From NCBI RefSeq assembly GCF_011764545.1, contig NZ_AP022870.1, positions 976,001 through 1,040,000 on the forward strand: a stretch of DNA of 64,000 bases, written 5' to 3'. The position numbers and the translations under genes are program-made. This document shows positions 9,057 to 18,557 of this stretch, one piece after another (the first letter of the stretch is position 1; every line of letters begins with the position of its first letter). The notes under the pieces were generated by a model. The model was not told where the DNA came from, did no database searches, and worked only from the letters and a program-made list of their open reading frames with translations. The DNA is from Phytohabitans flavus (GTDB lineage Bacteria; Actinomycetota; Actinomycetes; Mycobacteriales; Micromonosporaceae).

Positions 9057-9728
9057 TCACGCTCGGGGCGTGGTCAGTCCCGCAACGAGGACGCTGAGGG
9101 CGTCGTCGATGGCCGCGTCCTTCTGTTCGGAGGCCAACTGCGGCAACAGGTCAAGAAGCATGATCGACAACCCGTGCACAGTGGCCCAGCTCGCCATCGC
9201 CGCTCTGCTCGTGTCCTCCGGACGCAGGCATCCCACGTCGACGAGCCGGGAGAGCGCGCGCATCAGGAAGAACCTCGGCTTGGGTCGATCGTCGTCGCCC
9301 GCCGCGGTCGCGTCGTCGGGCGCTCCGGGGACCTGTATCCCGGCGGGGTCACCGCCCATCGCGGTGCGGAACAGGCCCGGCTCGGTCAGGGCGTAGTGAA
9401 CATAGGCCCGGCCGACCTCGCGCAGGTATGTCTTTGCCGCCTCCTGCTGATCAGGGGGTTCGGCCGGGGCAACGGCGTCGAGGTGGGCGCTCATGGCCTC
9501 GGCCATGTCGCCGCGCGCCCGCTGCGCGACAGCCTTCTTCAGCGCGGTCAAGGTCGAGAAGTGACCGTAGGCGGAGTTGGGTGCGACCCCGACGACCCTG
9601 GCAACCGCCCGCAGGACGACCGCTTGCGGGCCGCCGTCACGGGCAAGGGTGACTCCGGCCGCGATCAGGGCCGAGCGCAGGTCACCGTGGTGATAGGTGG
9701 CACGTGTACGGGGGCGCTTCTCGACCAT
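9057..9728 (-). CDS. TetR/AcrR-family regulator (WHG-type C-domain)
   Basis: 223 aa. The N-terminal HTH reads YHHGDLRSALIAAGVTL, then VARVVGVAPNSAYGHF at residues 14-64. This YHHGDLR variant characterises TetR proteins with a WHG (TetR_C_33) ligand domain. It lies on the same strand as the MMPL operon, with 240 bp between, and divergent from the DrrB-like remnant. It may control either; no operator is obvious. Confidence 0.9.
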   Translation of the reverse strand: MVEKRPRTRATYHHGDLRSALIAAGVTLARDGGPQAVVLRAVARVVGVAPNSAYGHFSTLTALKKAVAQRARGDMAEAMSAHLDAVAPAEPPDQQEAAKTYLREVGRAYVHYALTEPGLFRTAMGGDPAGIQVPGAPDDATAAGDDDRPKPRFFLMRALSRLVDVGCLRPEDTSRAAMASWATVHGLSIMLLDLLPQLASEQKDAAIDDALSVLVAGLTTPRA

Positions 9729-9834
9729 TGCCAGATCCTGGCACGGGCCTGGGCACCCGAGGAGCTCGTGCGCGCCGCGCGCGCTGGTGACCGTCGCGCC
9801 CGCGGGCGGGGTGGGGCCGGCCGACCTGCCAGGC

Positions 9835-10497
9835 GTGCACTACCCCATTGTCTTCCTGCTCATGTTCACGTTCCTCTTCGGCGGGGCGGTGTCCGGGTCG
9901 ACAGATGCCTACCTTGACCGAGCCTTCCCCGGCATCCTCGCTACGACGCTGGTCTTCATCACCATGTATACGGGGCTCAGTCTCAACCGCGACGTCACAT
10001 CGGGCGTGCACGACCGCTTCCGCGTCCTTCCCATGTGGCAGCTCCGCCATTGTCGGACCGCTTCTGGGCGACATGATCCGCTACCTGATGGCCGCCGCCG
10101 TCATGATCGGCCTCGGCCTCGCTCTGGGCTTTCGACCCGCTGGCGGCCCCGTTGGTGTCGCGCTCGCGCTCATCCTTGTGTTTGCCTTCGGCCTGTCGTG
10201 GCTGTGGGCACTGCTCGGGCTTCTGGTGCGTGCGGAGAGCACCCTCAACACCGCCAGCATGATGGTCCTCATGCCGGCCGCGTTCTTGAGTGATGTCTTT
10301 GTGCCCCTAGACACGATGCCGAACTGGCTCCAAGGCTTTGCCGGCTTCAAACCGATCAGCGCCCTCGCCGCCGCGACTCGAGGTCTCATGGCTGGCACAG
10401 GCGCCACCGCTGACATCATCCTCGTGCTCACCTACAGCGCGGTCCTCGTTGCGCTCTTCGGCCCCTTGACGATGTCCGCTACCGGCGCATGTCATGA
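9835..10497 (+). pseudogene. DrrB-type ABC-2 permease, truncated and twice frameshifted
   Basis: Three frames joined give a drug-resistance ABC-2 permease. HYPIVFLLMFTFLFGGAVSG and VFITMYTGLSLNRDV are in frame 1, then SAIVGPLLGDMIRYL through FGPLT in frame 2 from about 10040, then DVRYRRM-stop back in frame 1 at 10471-10497. About 60 residues of the usual N-terminus are missing and no DrrA-type ATPase is adjacent. DrrB proteins form the membrane half of daunorubicin-type exporters. The shifts are +1 then -1, so they could be sequencing errors, but the missing N-terminus and partner argue for a relic. Confidence 0.7.
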
Positions 10498-10516
10498 CTG
10501 CAAAGGTCCGGGCCGG

Positions 10517-11161
10517 TCATACGTGCTGGTCGCCGAAGGCCAGCAGGAACGTTCGAACGGCGGCCTCGGCCAACTCGCGAAGTTCGGAGCCGCTGATGGG
10601 ACGGGTGCCCATCTCGGACCGGGCCTCCAGTGGTCCGACGACCAACGCGATGAACTGTTCGGCGGCCCGCGCCGGGTCGCCGGTCGGGAGGCGGCCGGCC
10701 AGCATGAGTCGCGCAAGGCGGTCGGCCAACGCCTCGTTGAGGCGATGTGGACCGTACTGCCGGACGATGTCGAGGGAGTCGGGAAACTTGTTGATCTCTG
10801 AGTAGAGCAGCCGTCGCAGGGCGCACGAGCGGTCGTCGCAGTGCAGCTGAAGCAGGCGGTAGGCCACGGACGTCAGCGTTTCGCGTAGCCCTTCGGCCGA
10901 GCCCTGTAGCGGGCCGAGGGCGGCCAAGCGCTCTTCCAGGACGGTCCGGGCCGCGGCCTCCAACGCATGCCGGAACAGGGTCGCCTTGTCGGTGAGGTGG
11001 TTGTAAACCGTGGGCTTGGCCACGCCTGCCTCGTTTGCGATCTCCTGCACGCAGGCTTGCGCGTAGCCCTGGCGGGCGAAGACGCGGAAGGCGCCTTCCA
11101 GGATCGCCTGCCGCTTGTCGATCCGCCCGTGCGAGGTGGTCGATGGTCGGGCTGGGGTCAT
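10517..11161 (-). CDS. TetR-family regulator of the divergent MFS operon
   Basis: 214 aa with a canonical TetR HTH (ILEGAFRVFARQGYAQACVQ, then GVAKPTVYNHLTDK) at about residues 18-65 and a helical ligand domain. It is transcribed away from the MFS gene across a 77-bp gap with two inverted repeats, the usual arrangement for a local repressor of an efflux pump. Its 3' end abuts the broken DrrB gene. Confidence 0.92.
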   Translation of the reverse strand: MTPARPSTTSHGRIDKRQAILEGAFRVFARQGYAQACVQEIANEAGVAKPTVYNHLTDKATLFRHALEAAARTVLEERLAALGPLQGSAEGLRETLTSVAYRLLQLHCDDRSCALRRLLYSEINKFPDSLDIVRQYGPHRLNEALADRLARLMLAGRLPTGDPARAAEQFIALVVGPLEARSEMGTRPISGSELRELAEAAVRTFLLAFGDQHV

Positions 11162-11178
11162 GGCACGACTGTACCGGC

Positions 11179-11238
11179 TGGTTCAAGAACATGGACAACC
11201 CAGTTGTGCTAGCCATGCCGGACCACTAGTTTGAACCA
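11179..11238. promoter_or_regulatory. Candidate TetR operators between divergent regulator and MFS genes
   Basis: A perfect short palindrome ACAAC-CCA-GTTGT lies at 11195-11207. A wider inverted repeat TGGTTCAA (11179-11186)/TTGAACCA (11231-11238) brackets it and touches the MFS start codon. There is no ribosome binding site before ATG 11239, so the MFS transcript may be leaderless. Confidence 0.45.
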
Positions 11239-12663
11239 ATGAGTTCAGATCGGTTGGATCGGCACCTGCGGTGGACGATTGCCGTGGTCCTGCTCGGCGG
11301 GCTGCTCGGCATCCTCAACAGCACCATGGCCGCCGTGGCCACCGACACCTTGGCCAAGGCGTTCGACACGTCGCTCAGCACAGCCGGCTGGACCTCGACC
11401 GGCTTCCTTCTCGCCGTCACGGCCACCATCCCGTTCACCACCTGGGCTGTCGATCGGTTCGGCGGCAAGCGGCTGTGGCTGATCGGCCTGGTGGTGTTTG
11501 TCGCCGGATCCATCGCCGCTGGCCTGGCGTGGAACGTCGGTAGCCTGATCGCCTTTCGCACTCTCCAGGGCGTCGGCGCCGGCATCCTCGACCCCTTGGT
11601 GCTGATCCTGCTGGCCCGCGCGGCTGGCCCGCACCGAGCCGGACAGGTGATGGGGCTGATGGGCGTCGTGCTCTCCCTCGGGCCGGTGCTCGGCCCTATC
11701 GCGGGCGGCGCCGTCCTCGCCGGCCTGTCGTGGCGCTGGATGTTCCTACTCAGCGTCCCGGTTGGCGTCATTGCGTACGGCCTCGCCCGGCGCGTGCTTC
11801 CCAACGCCGCGACGACCCGACAGCCAGCGGGAGTCCGGCTCGACGTCCTCGGCCTGGCGTTGCTCGGGCCGGGATTCGCCGCGGTGGTACTGGCGCTGTC
11901 CGAGAGCGCCGAGCAGAACACATTCCTGGCGGGGCCGGCCCTCGTTCCGCTAACTGCCGGAGCCGTGCTGCTGATCGGCTACGCGGTCCACGCGCTCCGT
12001 GTCCGGCGCACCGCACCCCTGATCGATCTGCGCCTGTTCACCAGCCGGGGCTTCACAGCCAGCGTCACCATCATGGGAATCGGCGGTCTGGCCAACTTCG
12101 CCACCCTCTTCGCGCTGCCGCTGTACTACCAGCACGCACACGAGTACGGCGTGTTCGCCACCGGACTCTTGATCGCACCCGCCGGTCTTGGCGGCGCCAT
12201 CGCCATGCCCTTGGCCGGCCGGCTGTCGGACCAGATCGGGGCTCGCGGCCTGGCTGCGGCCGGCGCGGCCGTGGCCGCTGCCAGCGGACTGGCCTTCACC
12301 AGGATCGGGGCCGACACCGCGCTGATATGGCCGATCCTCGGCGCGTTTGCCATGGGTCTGGGCATTGGTTGCTTCAGCGCGCCCACCATGGGATCGCTTT
12401 ATCGCACCCTGCCGCCCGCCATGGTGGCCCAGGGCAGTTCGGTGCTGTACATGCTCAACCAGCTTGGTGCCGCGCTCGGCGTCGCGCTGGTCGCATTCGT
12501 CCTGCAGACCGCCAGCGGCCCGATCACCGGTTTCCGCGGCGTCTTCTGGCTCGCGGTCGCCATGATGGCGATCGTACTGGCCGTCATCCCGCTGTTGTCC
12601 GGTCGACCCGAGAAGCCAGCCGTGCCTGGCGAACTCGCTACCTCCGGAAGGCCGTCCCGATGA
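11239..12663 (+). CDS. MFS drug exporter (DHA2/EmrB-QacA-like)
   Basis: 474 aa with about 14 hydrophobic segments. Motif A-like DRFGGKRLWL follows TM2, and motif C-like GPVLGPIAGG is in TM5, marking a drug:H+ antiporter of the EmrB/QacA type. It exports hydrophobic compounds. The stop overlaps the ATG of the next gene by ATGA (12660-12663), so it is translationally coupled to the dehydrogenase and, behind it, the SGNH hydrolase. It is probably repressed by the divergent TetR protein. Confidence 0.93.
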   Translation: MSSDRLDRHLRWTIAVVLLGGLLGILNSTMAAVATDTLAKAFDTSLSTAGWTSTGFLLAVTATIPFTTWAVDRFGGKRLWLIGLVVFVAGSIAAGLAWNVGSLIAFRTLQGVGAGILDPLVLILLARAAGPHRAGQVMGLMGVVLSLGPVLGPIAGGAVLAGLSWRWMFLLSVPVGVIAYGLARRVLPNAATTRQPAGVRLDVLGLALLGPGFAAVVLALSESAEQNTFLAGPALVPLTAGAVLLIGYAVHALRVRRTAPLIDLRLFTSRGFTASVTIMGIGGLANFATLFALPLYYQHAHEYGVFATGLLIAPAGLGGAIAMPLAGRLSDQIGARGLAAAGAAVAAASGLAFTRIGADTALIWPILGAFAMGLGIGCFSAPTMGSLYRTLPPAMVAQGSSVLYMLNQLGAALGVALVAFVLQTASGPITGFRGVFWLAVAMMAIVLAVIPLLSGRPEKPAVPGELATSGRPSR

Positions 12664-13432
12664 AGACCATAGTGATCACCGGCGGTACAGACGGTCTCGG
12701 CCGAGGGCTCGCCGACACCTATCTGCGACGAGGCCACGCCGTTGCCATCATCGGCCGCGACGAACGGAAGGCAGCATCGCTTCCGGGTGCCCATTTCATC
12801 GCCGCCGACCTGAGCCTGATCGACGAGAACCGCCGGGTGATCGAGGAAATCAACGCGACGTTCTCCACTGTGGACGCCCTCGTATTGTGCGCTCGGTACT
12901 TCCGTTCGACCCGCTTCGAGACCGCCGAGGGCATCGAGGGGACGTTCGCATTGGATTACCTGAGCCGGTTCCTGCTCAGCTACGGCCTGACCAATCCGCA
13001 GCTCATCGTCAACGTATCGGGCGCCGGTCTTCCGCTCGACCTCATTCACTGGGACGACCTCATGCTGGCTCACGCCTACGACGGAGTGTCGGCGCAGCTG
13101 CAGGCGGGCAAGGCTAACGACCTTCTCGGCGTCAACTACGCGGCCCAACCCGGGACGGGCCGAGCCCGGTACGTGCTCCTCGACCCGGGCGCCGTGTCGA
13201 CCAGCTTTGCGGGGAGTACGACGCGTCGACCGAGGCCCACGTCGCCTTGCTCAAGCGGCACGGCCGTCCGGTGCGGGAGGGTATCGAGCCGATCGTCGCC
13301 GTCATCGACCATCCGCCCACCGAACCGCTCAGCGCGTTCCGGCGGGACCAACCGATCGGCTTGTACCACCCGTTCTTCGACCGGGCGGCCGCCGACCGGC
13401 TCCACGTGCTCACCCTGGAGGTCGTCCGATGA
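12660..13432 (+). pseudogene. Short-chain dehydrogenase, one-base frameshift as given
   Basis: ATG 12660 reads MKTIVITGGTDGLGRGLAD, the Rossmann TGxxxGxG motif, then a central NVSG in place of the usual NxxS region. The catalytic YxxxK is not clear (NDLLGVNY follows QAGKA), so the enzymatic call is uncertain; it resembles SDR proteins annotated as oxidoreductases. After FAG at 13214 the sensible frame (EYDAST, then KRHGRPVREG and GLYHPFFDR) is one base off. Adding one G to the run at 13211-13214 restores 257 codons ending at 13432. It overlaps both neighbours by ATGA in one operon. Confidence 0.75.
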
Positions 13433-14580
13433 CGATGTCGTGGATGGCGGCTTTCCGTTCCGCGCCGGTCAGCCCGCAGGAGCAGATGACGCTCGTCCAC
13501 CCGCCCCGCGGATTCCACGACGAGACCCTGCGGCAGATCGTCCGCGTCCGTGGTGGCAGTGACCGACTCCGGGTGCGGATCAGCAACCTCTACGGCAACC
13601 GGCCGCTCACCATCACCCGGACCCAGGTGGCCGCCCTCGAGAGCGGATCCTCGACCGCCACCAGCACCGACACTGCCGTCACCTTCGCCGGCGCCGTGTA
13701 CGTGACGGTCGCCGCCGGCGAGGAGGTGGTCAGCGACCCGGTCGAGTTCGTAACGACGGCCGAGACTGACCTGGCGATCAGCACCTATCTCGCCGGCGAG
13801 ACTGGACTGGTCACCTACCACCCTTTCGCCCTGCAGACCGGATACGTCGCTCAAGGCGACATGGCCTCTGCGCCGATGCTGCCCGGCGCGCATGAGGTCG
13901 CGTCCCGCTTTCATCTCAGCGGGATTGACCTTTGGCGCCCGGAAGGCGGGGGCCTTGTCGCCGCGTTCGGTGACTCGCAGACCGATGGGGTGGGCACCAC
14001 GCCCGATGCCAACCGGCGATACTCCGATCAACTGGCTCGCCGGTTGAGCCCGGCGAACCTGTCCGTGGTCAATTTGGGCATCGCCGGCAATCGCCTACTC
14101 ACCGACGTCTTCGGCGAGCGTGGGATCGCCCGGTTCGATCGGGACGTGGTCGCCTTGCCGGGCGGTGTCACGCACCTCGTCCTCGAACTGGGTCTCAACG
14201 ACATCGGGATGCCGGGGATGTTCGGACTGCCCGCGGTATCGGTGGCCGACCTCACGGCCGGAATCACCGCGATCGTCGAACGAGCCCGGCGGCACGGGAT
14301 GACGACGATCGTCGCGACCCTAACCCCGTTCGGTGGCGCCGCCGCCATCGTCCCAGGGTTCGACACCCCGGAAAACGAGGAGAAACGCCAGCAGGTCAAC
14401 CAATGGATCCGAGCCACCCCCGACCTGGGCGGGATCGCCGACCTGGACCGCGCGGTCGGCGATCCCGCTGCCCCGACGAACCTTTTGCCTCACTACGACA
14501 GCGGCGATCACATCCACCTCAACGACGCCGGAGCCGGCCGCGTCGCCGAGGTGGTTGCCCGGGCAATCCTGTCCTCATAG
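13429..14580 (+). CDS. SGNH/GDSL-family hydrolase
   Basis: 383 aa from ATG 13429, coupled to the SDR stop. The N-terminal 160 residues form a beta-rich domain seen in actinobacterial SGNH esterases. The catalytic blocks are then in order: block I AFGDSQTDG (Ser), block II Gly in GIAGNR, block III Asn in LGLNDIG and block V DHIHLND (Asp-His). No signal peptide is seen, so it is probably cytosolic despite the family's frequent secretion. It would hydrolyse an ester, and the context suggests detoxification or tailoring of the compound exported by the MFS pump. Confidence 0.9.
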   Translation: MTMSWMAAFRSAPVSPQEQMTLVHPPRGFHDETLRQIVRVRGGSDRLRVRISNLYGNRPLTITRTQVAALESGSSTATSTDTAVTFAGAVYVTVAAGEEVVSDPVEFVTTAETDLAISTYLAGETGLVTYHPFALQTGYVAQGDMASAPMLPGAHEVASRFHLSGIDLWRPEGGGLVAAFGDSQTDGVGTTPDANRRYSDQLARRLSPANLSVVNLGIAGNRLLTDVFGERGIARFDRDVVALPGGVTHLVLELGLNDIGMPGMFGLPAVSVADLTAGITAIVERARRHGMTTIVATLTPFGGAAAIVPGFDTPENEEKRQQVNQWIRATPDLGGIADLDRAVGDPAAPTNLLPHYDSGDHIHLNDAGAGRVAEVVARAILSS

Positions 14581-14596
14581 AACCGTTGAGGGATTG

Positions 14597-15490
14597 TCAG
14601 CCGGTTGCGACACGGGCTGGTGCAGGCCGCGGATCGGCCCTGGGTGGCGGGTCGGCGCCCTCGCGGAGGCCGTGGCGGGCGTAGAAGCGGCGCAGCGGCG
14701 CCGGCGCCCACCAGTTCGCCCTGCCGAGCAGGCGCATCGTGGCCGGGACCAGCAGTGCCCGGACGATCGTGGCGTCGACGAGGACGGCGATGAGCATCGC
14801 CACGCCGATCAGCTTGATGAAGGTGATGCCGGAGATGGAGAAGAGCCCGATTACGACCAGGATGAGCAGCGCGGCGCTGGTGATGATCCGGCCGCTGCGC
14901 TGGAGTCCGAGCGCGACCGCCGTGGTGTTGTCGCCGGTCCGGTCGTACTCTTCGCGGATGCGGGACATCAGGAAGACCTCGTAGTCCATCGACAGCCCGA
15001 AGACGACGGCGAGTACCAGGATCGGCTGGGTCGCCTCCAGCGTCCCGGTGGAGGTGAAGTCCAGCAGGCCGGACAGGTGGCCGTCCTGGAAGATCAGGAC
15101 CAGCGCGCCGAACGAGGCGCCGAGCGACAGGACGTTCATCACGATCGCCTTGATCGGCAGCACCACCGAGCCGAAGGCGAGGAACAGCAGGACGAACGTC
15201 GCGCCGACGATGATCAGGGCCATCCAGGGCAGCAGTTTGCCCACGGAGTCGAGCTGGTCGGCCAGCCGCGCGGTCAGGCCACCCACCAGGACCTGGCCGT
15301 CGGGCGGTGCCGGTACGGCCCGGATCCGGCTCACGAGGTCTCGCGTCTGCGCCGATATGGGGTCGCCCTGGCGACCCACGAGCCGCCACGCCACGAGGGC
15401 GCGGCCTCCGGGCCGACCAGCGCGCTTCCGCCCACCGCCAACGACGCCACCAGCGCCAGCACGGTTCCGTGGACGCGACGGCCACACGGA
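14597..15490 (-). pseudogene. MMPL transporter remnant with internal deletion
   Basis: The minus strand from about 15365 to 14597 is a good MMPL C-terminal half: GQVLVGGLTARLADQLDSVG, multiple TMs, FGLSMDYEVFLMSRIREEYD and LVDATIVRALLVPA. Before it, in a different frame (about 15490-15405), is a typical MMPL first helix (RRVHGTVLALVASLAVGGSA). The roughly 300 residues that normally separate them are missing, so the gene has lost its first transmembrane half. The 5' end abuts a kinase-like remnant on the other strand, which points to a deletion joining unrelated DNA. Confidence 0.65.
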
Positions 15491-16285
15491 TGCGGACGTG
15501 CTGCCCGGGGCGCCGCCGCCGGCCGACGAGCACGCCGACATTGAACGTGTCGTCGCGTACTGGGACGGCTCGGCGGCGGTGCGGGAGCGGCTTCACGCCC
15601 TCGCTCAGGCATCGGCGAGCGTGCTGCTGTTTCTTGAATACATCCCGCAAACCCTGGACGTCTGGTTGACCAGCCACCTCGCCGCCGGTCCAGACGCCGT
15701 CGCCGCCGCCTGCGCCATGGTGCATCGACAGCTGCGCGCGGACATCGCCTTCATGAACACGAACGGGCTGCTGCACTTCGACGCCCCCTTCCGCAACATC
15801 CTGACCGACGGCCACCGTCTCTACCTTGCCGACCTCGCCTGGCCAGCTCCCCGCGCTTCGACCTGTCCACCGGCGAGCGGGACTTCCTGGCCCTCAACGC
15901 CGGCCACGATGCCTGCTATGCGGTGAGGGAGCTGCTCAACTGGATGGTCGCCAACGTCGTCGGGATCCCCGCTCCCGACACTGGTGGACCGGTCGAGCGT
16001 TACGACTACATCCGCCGCTGCGCCGCGGGAGCCCGACCCGTCGGCGTCCCCGAGCCGGTCGCGGAGCTGATCAGCCGTTACGCGCCGGTCGTGGCCATCC
16101 TGAACGACTTCTACTGGAACTTCTTCGGTGAAAGCCGGGCAACGCCATACCCGGCCCAGCAGATCACGCAGGCGATGCCCCTGATCCCCGGCTTCGCGCC
16201 CGATCCACCGCCTCACAGCCCGCAAACAGCCGCCGTAAACGAGGATCTGGCGCCCTCCGCCTCACCACAGATGTCGAGTGGCTGA
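15487..16285 (+). pseudogene. Protein-kinase-like protein, N-terminally truncated and frameshifted
   Basis: The plus strand reads VVAYWDGSAAVRERLHALAQ, then LLFLEYIPQTL. A catalytic-loop-like LLHFDAPFRNIL (H-x-D-x4-N) is followed by YLADL. Inserting one G at 15836 turns the next residues into GLASSPRFDLSTGERDF and the frame runs on through CYAVRELLNWMV to a stop at 16283-16285. The H-D-N and AD-x-G pattern is that of the kinase/APH fold. The nucleotide-binding N-lobe is absent, and the gene begins inside the MMPL remnant's 5' end. It resembles uncharacterised Streptomyces kinase-domain proteins; the left boundary is approximate. Confidence 0.55.
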
Positions 16286-16349
16286 GCAGCGGGCCTCCAC
16301 CAGCGACAGGATCAATGAGACAGCTAGCTATGCAGTCAGGGTCCGCAAC

Positions 16350-16410
16350 GGTCGCGTACGGGCCTGGGGTCCGTGTCCTCGGCATAGCTGATCTCGAGCC
16401 GTACGCGACC
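16350..16410. repeat. 12-bp inverted repeat with 37-nt loop
   Basis: GGTCGCGTACGG (16350-16361) and CCGTACGCGACC (16399-16410) are perfect complements. They lie in the 270-bp gap between the kinase-like remnant and the convergent gene at 16558. This could be a bidirectional terminator or a mobile-element footprint. Confidence 0.5.
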
Positions 16411-16557
16411 TTGCGGAGTTCGTCGCCGAGCGATCCGGGCATCCGCGCAAGCTCCCTATGATGATGTGTGGCGCGCAGATCGCGGCGGATTTGGCGTGGG
16501 CGAGATGGCCAAAGGCGGGTGCGGTGCATCAGTAGCACGCAGGCCGTATTCCGGGTA

Positions 16558-17604
16558 TTAGGCGTCTTGGGCTGGGGTCGGGAGGCGGTGGAAGCCGAAT
16601 TCTGGGTCGCGGCTGTCCAACAGAGGTGACCATCCCGAGGTTAGGAACTGCGCCAGCGGGCCCACGGCCATCTGGCGACGGTTCACGATGGTGGTGCCCT
16701 CGTAGGTGGCGACCAGGATCGCCACACTGCGATCAGGCATGGTGTGGAATCCTTCGATGCGATCGTCGGGTGGCATCGCCGCGACCAGGGTCAGCTGGGT
16801 GCCTGCCGGATCGGCTCGGAAAAGCCCGTCCACGCGGCGCGGCCCGCGCTGCTCGGTCAAGGTCGCGCAAAACCACACATCGTCGCCGGCCACCTGAACA
16901 TCACCGTAGAACTCCCACAGCCGATCGGCCGGCAGCTCGGCCAACTCCTGCAACAAGGCCGTGGCCCCCGATACACCCGCACGAACGTGGCCGCGCAACC
17001 CCATCCCGAACCTGCCCGTGTCACCGGACGAGATGTCGAGCAGGCGAGGACCGCCACCGTGGATATAGATGACGGTGTGCCGGTCCAGCCACGCGTAGCG
17101 GTACACGCTCGTACGGAACTGCGTCGACCCGCCCGGCTCGACCGGCTCCACACACAGCCGGCGGCTATCACCCCGCCACCGCACCCACCCCACCACGTCC
17201 CCGCCAAGGTTGACAGACAGCGACGGCGGACCCCAACCGAACCGCCCCACCTTCACCTCACGGACCACCACACCGTCCTCGTCCAGTAGCGTCAGTCCGG
17301 CGCCGCGATGCACCACAAAACCGCCCTGCGGCAGACACACCGGATCATGCGCGTACCCCGCGTACACCTGCTCCCAGACGCCCACCCGCGGGTCGCACCG
17401 GAACAGACGCAGCTCACCGCGGTCGTTCGCCCTCACGTCCGGAACCCGCCGACCGACCCGACTCGCCGTAGCGATCAACTCCCGACGATGTCCGCACCAC
17501 CGGATCGCTGACACGAACGAAAACCCCCGCAACGGGACCCGCCACGACTCGGCCTGCGGGCCCGACGTCACCACCAGCTCCCCATGACCGCCACGACGAA
17601 ACAC
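16558..17604 (-). CDS. Uncharacterised protein, possible beta-propeller
   Basis: 348 aa with no family I recognise. It is rich in short beta-strand-like blocks ending in W or G (GWGPPSLSVNLGGDVVGWVRW, VAGDDVWFCATL, RSVAILVATYEGTTIV), evenly spaced as in WD40-like or 6-bladed propellers. It has no signal peptide, TM helix or obvious catalytic motif. It stands alone between gaps of about 270 and 110 bp. Codon usage matches the surrounding high-G+C genes. Confidence 0.7.
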   Translation of the reverse strand: MFRRGGHGELVVTSGPQAESWRVPLRGFSFVSAIRWCGHRRELIATASRVGRRVPDVRANDRGELRLFRCDPRVGVWEQVYAGYAHDPVCLPQGGFVVHRGAGLTLLDEDGVVVREVKVGRFGWGPPSLSVNLGGDVVGWVRWRGDSRRLCVEPVEPGGSTQFRTSVYRYAWLDRHTVIYIHGGGPRLLDISSGDTGRFGMGLRGHVRAGVSGATALLQELAELPADRLWEFYGDVQVAGDDVWFCATLTEQRGPRRVDGLFRADPAGTQLTLVAAMPPDDRIEGFHTMPDRSVAILVATYEGTTIVNRRQMAVGPLAQFLTSGWSPLLDSRDPEFGFHRLPTPAQDA

Positions 17605-17714
17605 CGCAACAGCATGCCACCACGGCTACTGCGTCCCGAGGCGCAGACCGCACCGGGTCGCGGCATGAGCGGGCGTTGGCCGATCTTCACGGGTAGCCCA
17701 CGAATTCATCTTCG

Positions 17715-18107
17715 CTACGGGCGCTTGTCCTCCACATGAACGACCTCAAGCTCGCGCCCGTCCCGGTCACGCTTGCTACGCCCGCAAAGCCCAACCGCAA
17801 GATCGGTGCTATCGGGCACCTCATCCGGCTCGACATAGGTCAAGACATCGTTGTGGTGGCCGTAGACAACCCAACCCGGCCCAGGATCGAGAGCAACCAC
17901 GCCGAAGTCACCAGCGGGCCCGCCGGCACGAGCAGGTCCGTACTCACGCAAGATCTCCACCGCCTGCTCGGCCAGATCAGCCGCCGGACCTGGACCGGGA
18001 AACACGACGCAGGTGCCATGCGCGAACACCACCCACGACTTCCTCTCACCTCGTATGACCCGACGCCACACCGCCGCGAGTCCATGCTCCGCCACAGCGA
18101 CGATCAT
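17715..18107 (-). CDS. Small uncharacterised protein
   Basis: 130 aa, acidic, with alternating beta-strand and helix segments (KSWVVFAHGTCVVF, DLAEQAVEILREYG, DFGVVALDPGPGWVVYGHHN). No motif is recognisable. The high proportion of hydrophobic beta residues and consistent G+C third positions support a real gene. It may share a transcript with the 16558-17604 gene, about 110 bp downstream. Confidence 0.6.
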   Translation of the reverse strand: MIVAVAEHGLAAVWRRVIRGERKSWVVFAHGTCVVFPGPGPAADLAEQAVEILREYGPARAGGPAGDFGVVALDPGPGWVVYGHHNDVLTYVEPDEVPDSTDLAVGLCGRSKRDRDGRELEVVHVEDKRP

Positions 18108-18197
18108 TCCCCAGCCAGCTCACCTGGGCTACCCGGACAGCATCACAACCCGCGCCATATCAGCGGCAGGTCCGGATACGGGTGGTACAAGGCAGGG

Positions 18198-18557
18198 TTA
18201 GCCGCCTGGCCGTCCGGTCGTCGGTGAGCCCGAGATCAGGGACGTCACAACCTCATCGACGGTGACGCCGCGTTCCTGCGCAAGTAGGCAAACCGCGCGT
18301 TGGGCGATGTCGACGACGGCTGCCTGAAGTAGAAACGTGTCGACGCGGCTGACCGCGTCGTCCACGCGCGCTTGCTCGCCGGCTATCCCCGCGAGCAGGT
18401 ACTCGCCCGCTGCTTCCATCGCTTGCCGCTCGCGAGCCGCCTGCCGTTCGGCCCTACGCCTGCCGAGCACATCATCCTCCTGTTCCAGCGCACCCATCCG
18501 CGCCCGCACAGCGACCCGCCAGGCGTCAACGCCCAGATGCTGCACGCGCCCACGCAT
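18198..18557 (-). CDS. Small helical uncharacterised protein
   Basis: About 119 aa from an ATG at 18557. The N-terminal half is a charged helical stretch (EQEDDVLGRRRAERQAARER) that could form a coiled coil, followed by hydrophobic helices ending in a VTVDEVVTSLISG tail. Function is unknown. Its start shares the palindrome CATG with the start of the divergent plus-strand gene, so one of the two starts may be wrong; a GTG at 18568 is an alternative for the partner. Confidence 0.45.
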   Translation of the reverse strand: MRGRVQHLGVDAWRVAVRARMGALEQEDDVLGRRRAERQAARERQAMEAAGEYLLAGIAGEQARVDDAVSRVDTFLLQAAVVDIAQRAVCLLAQERGVTVDEVVTSLISGSPTTGRPGG

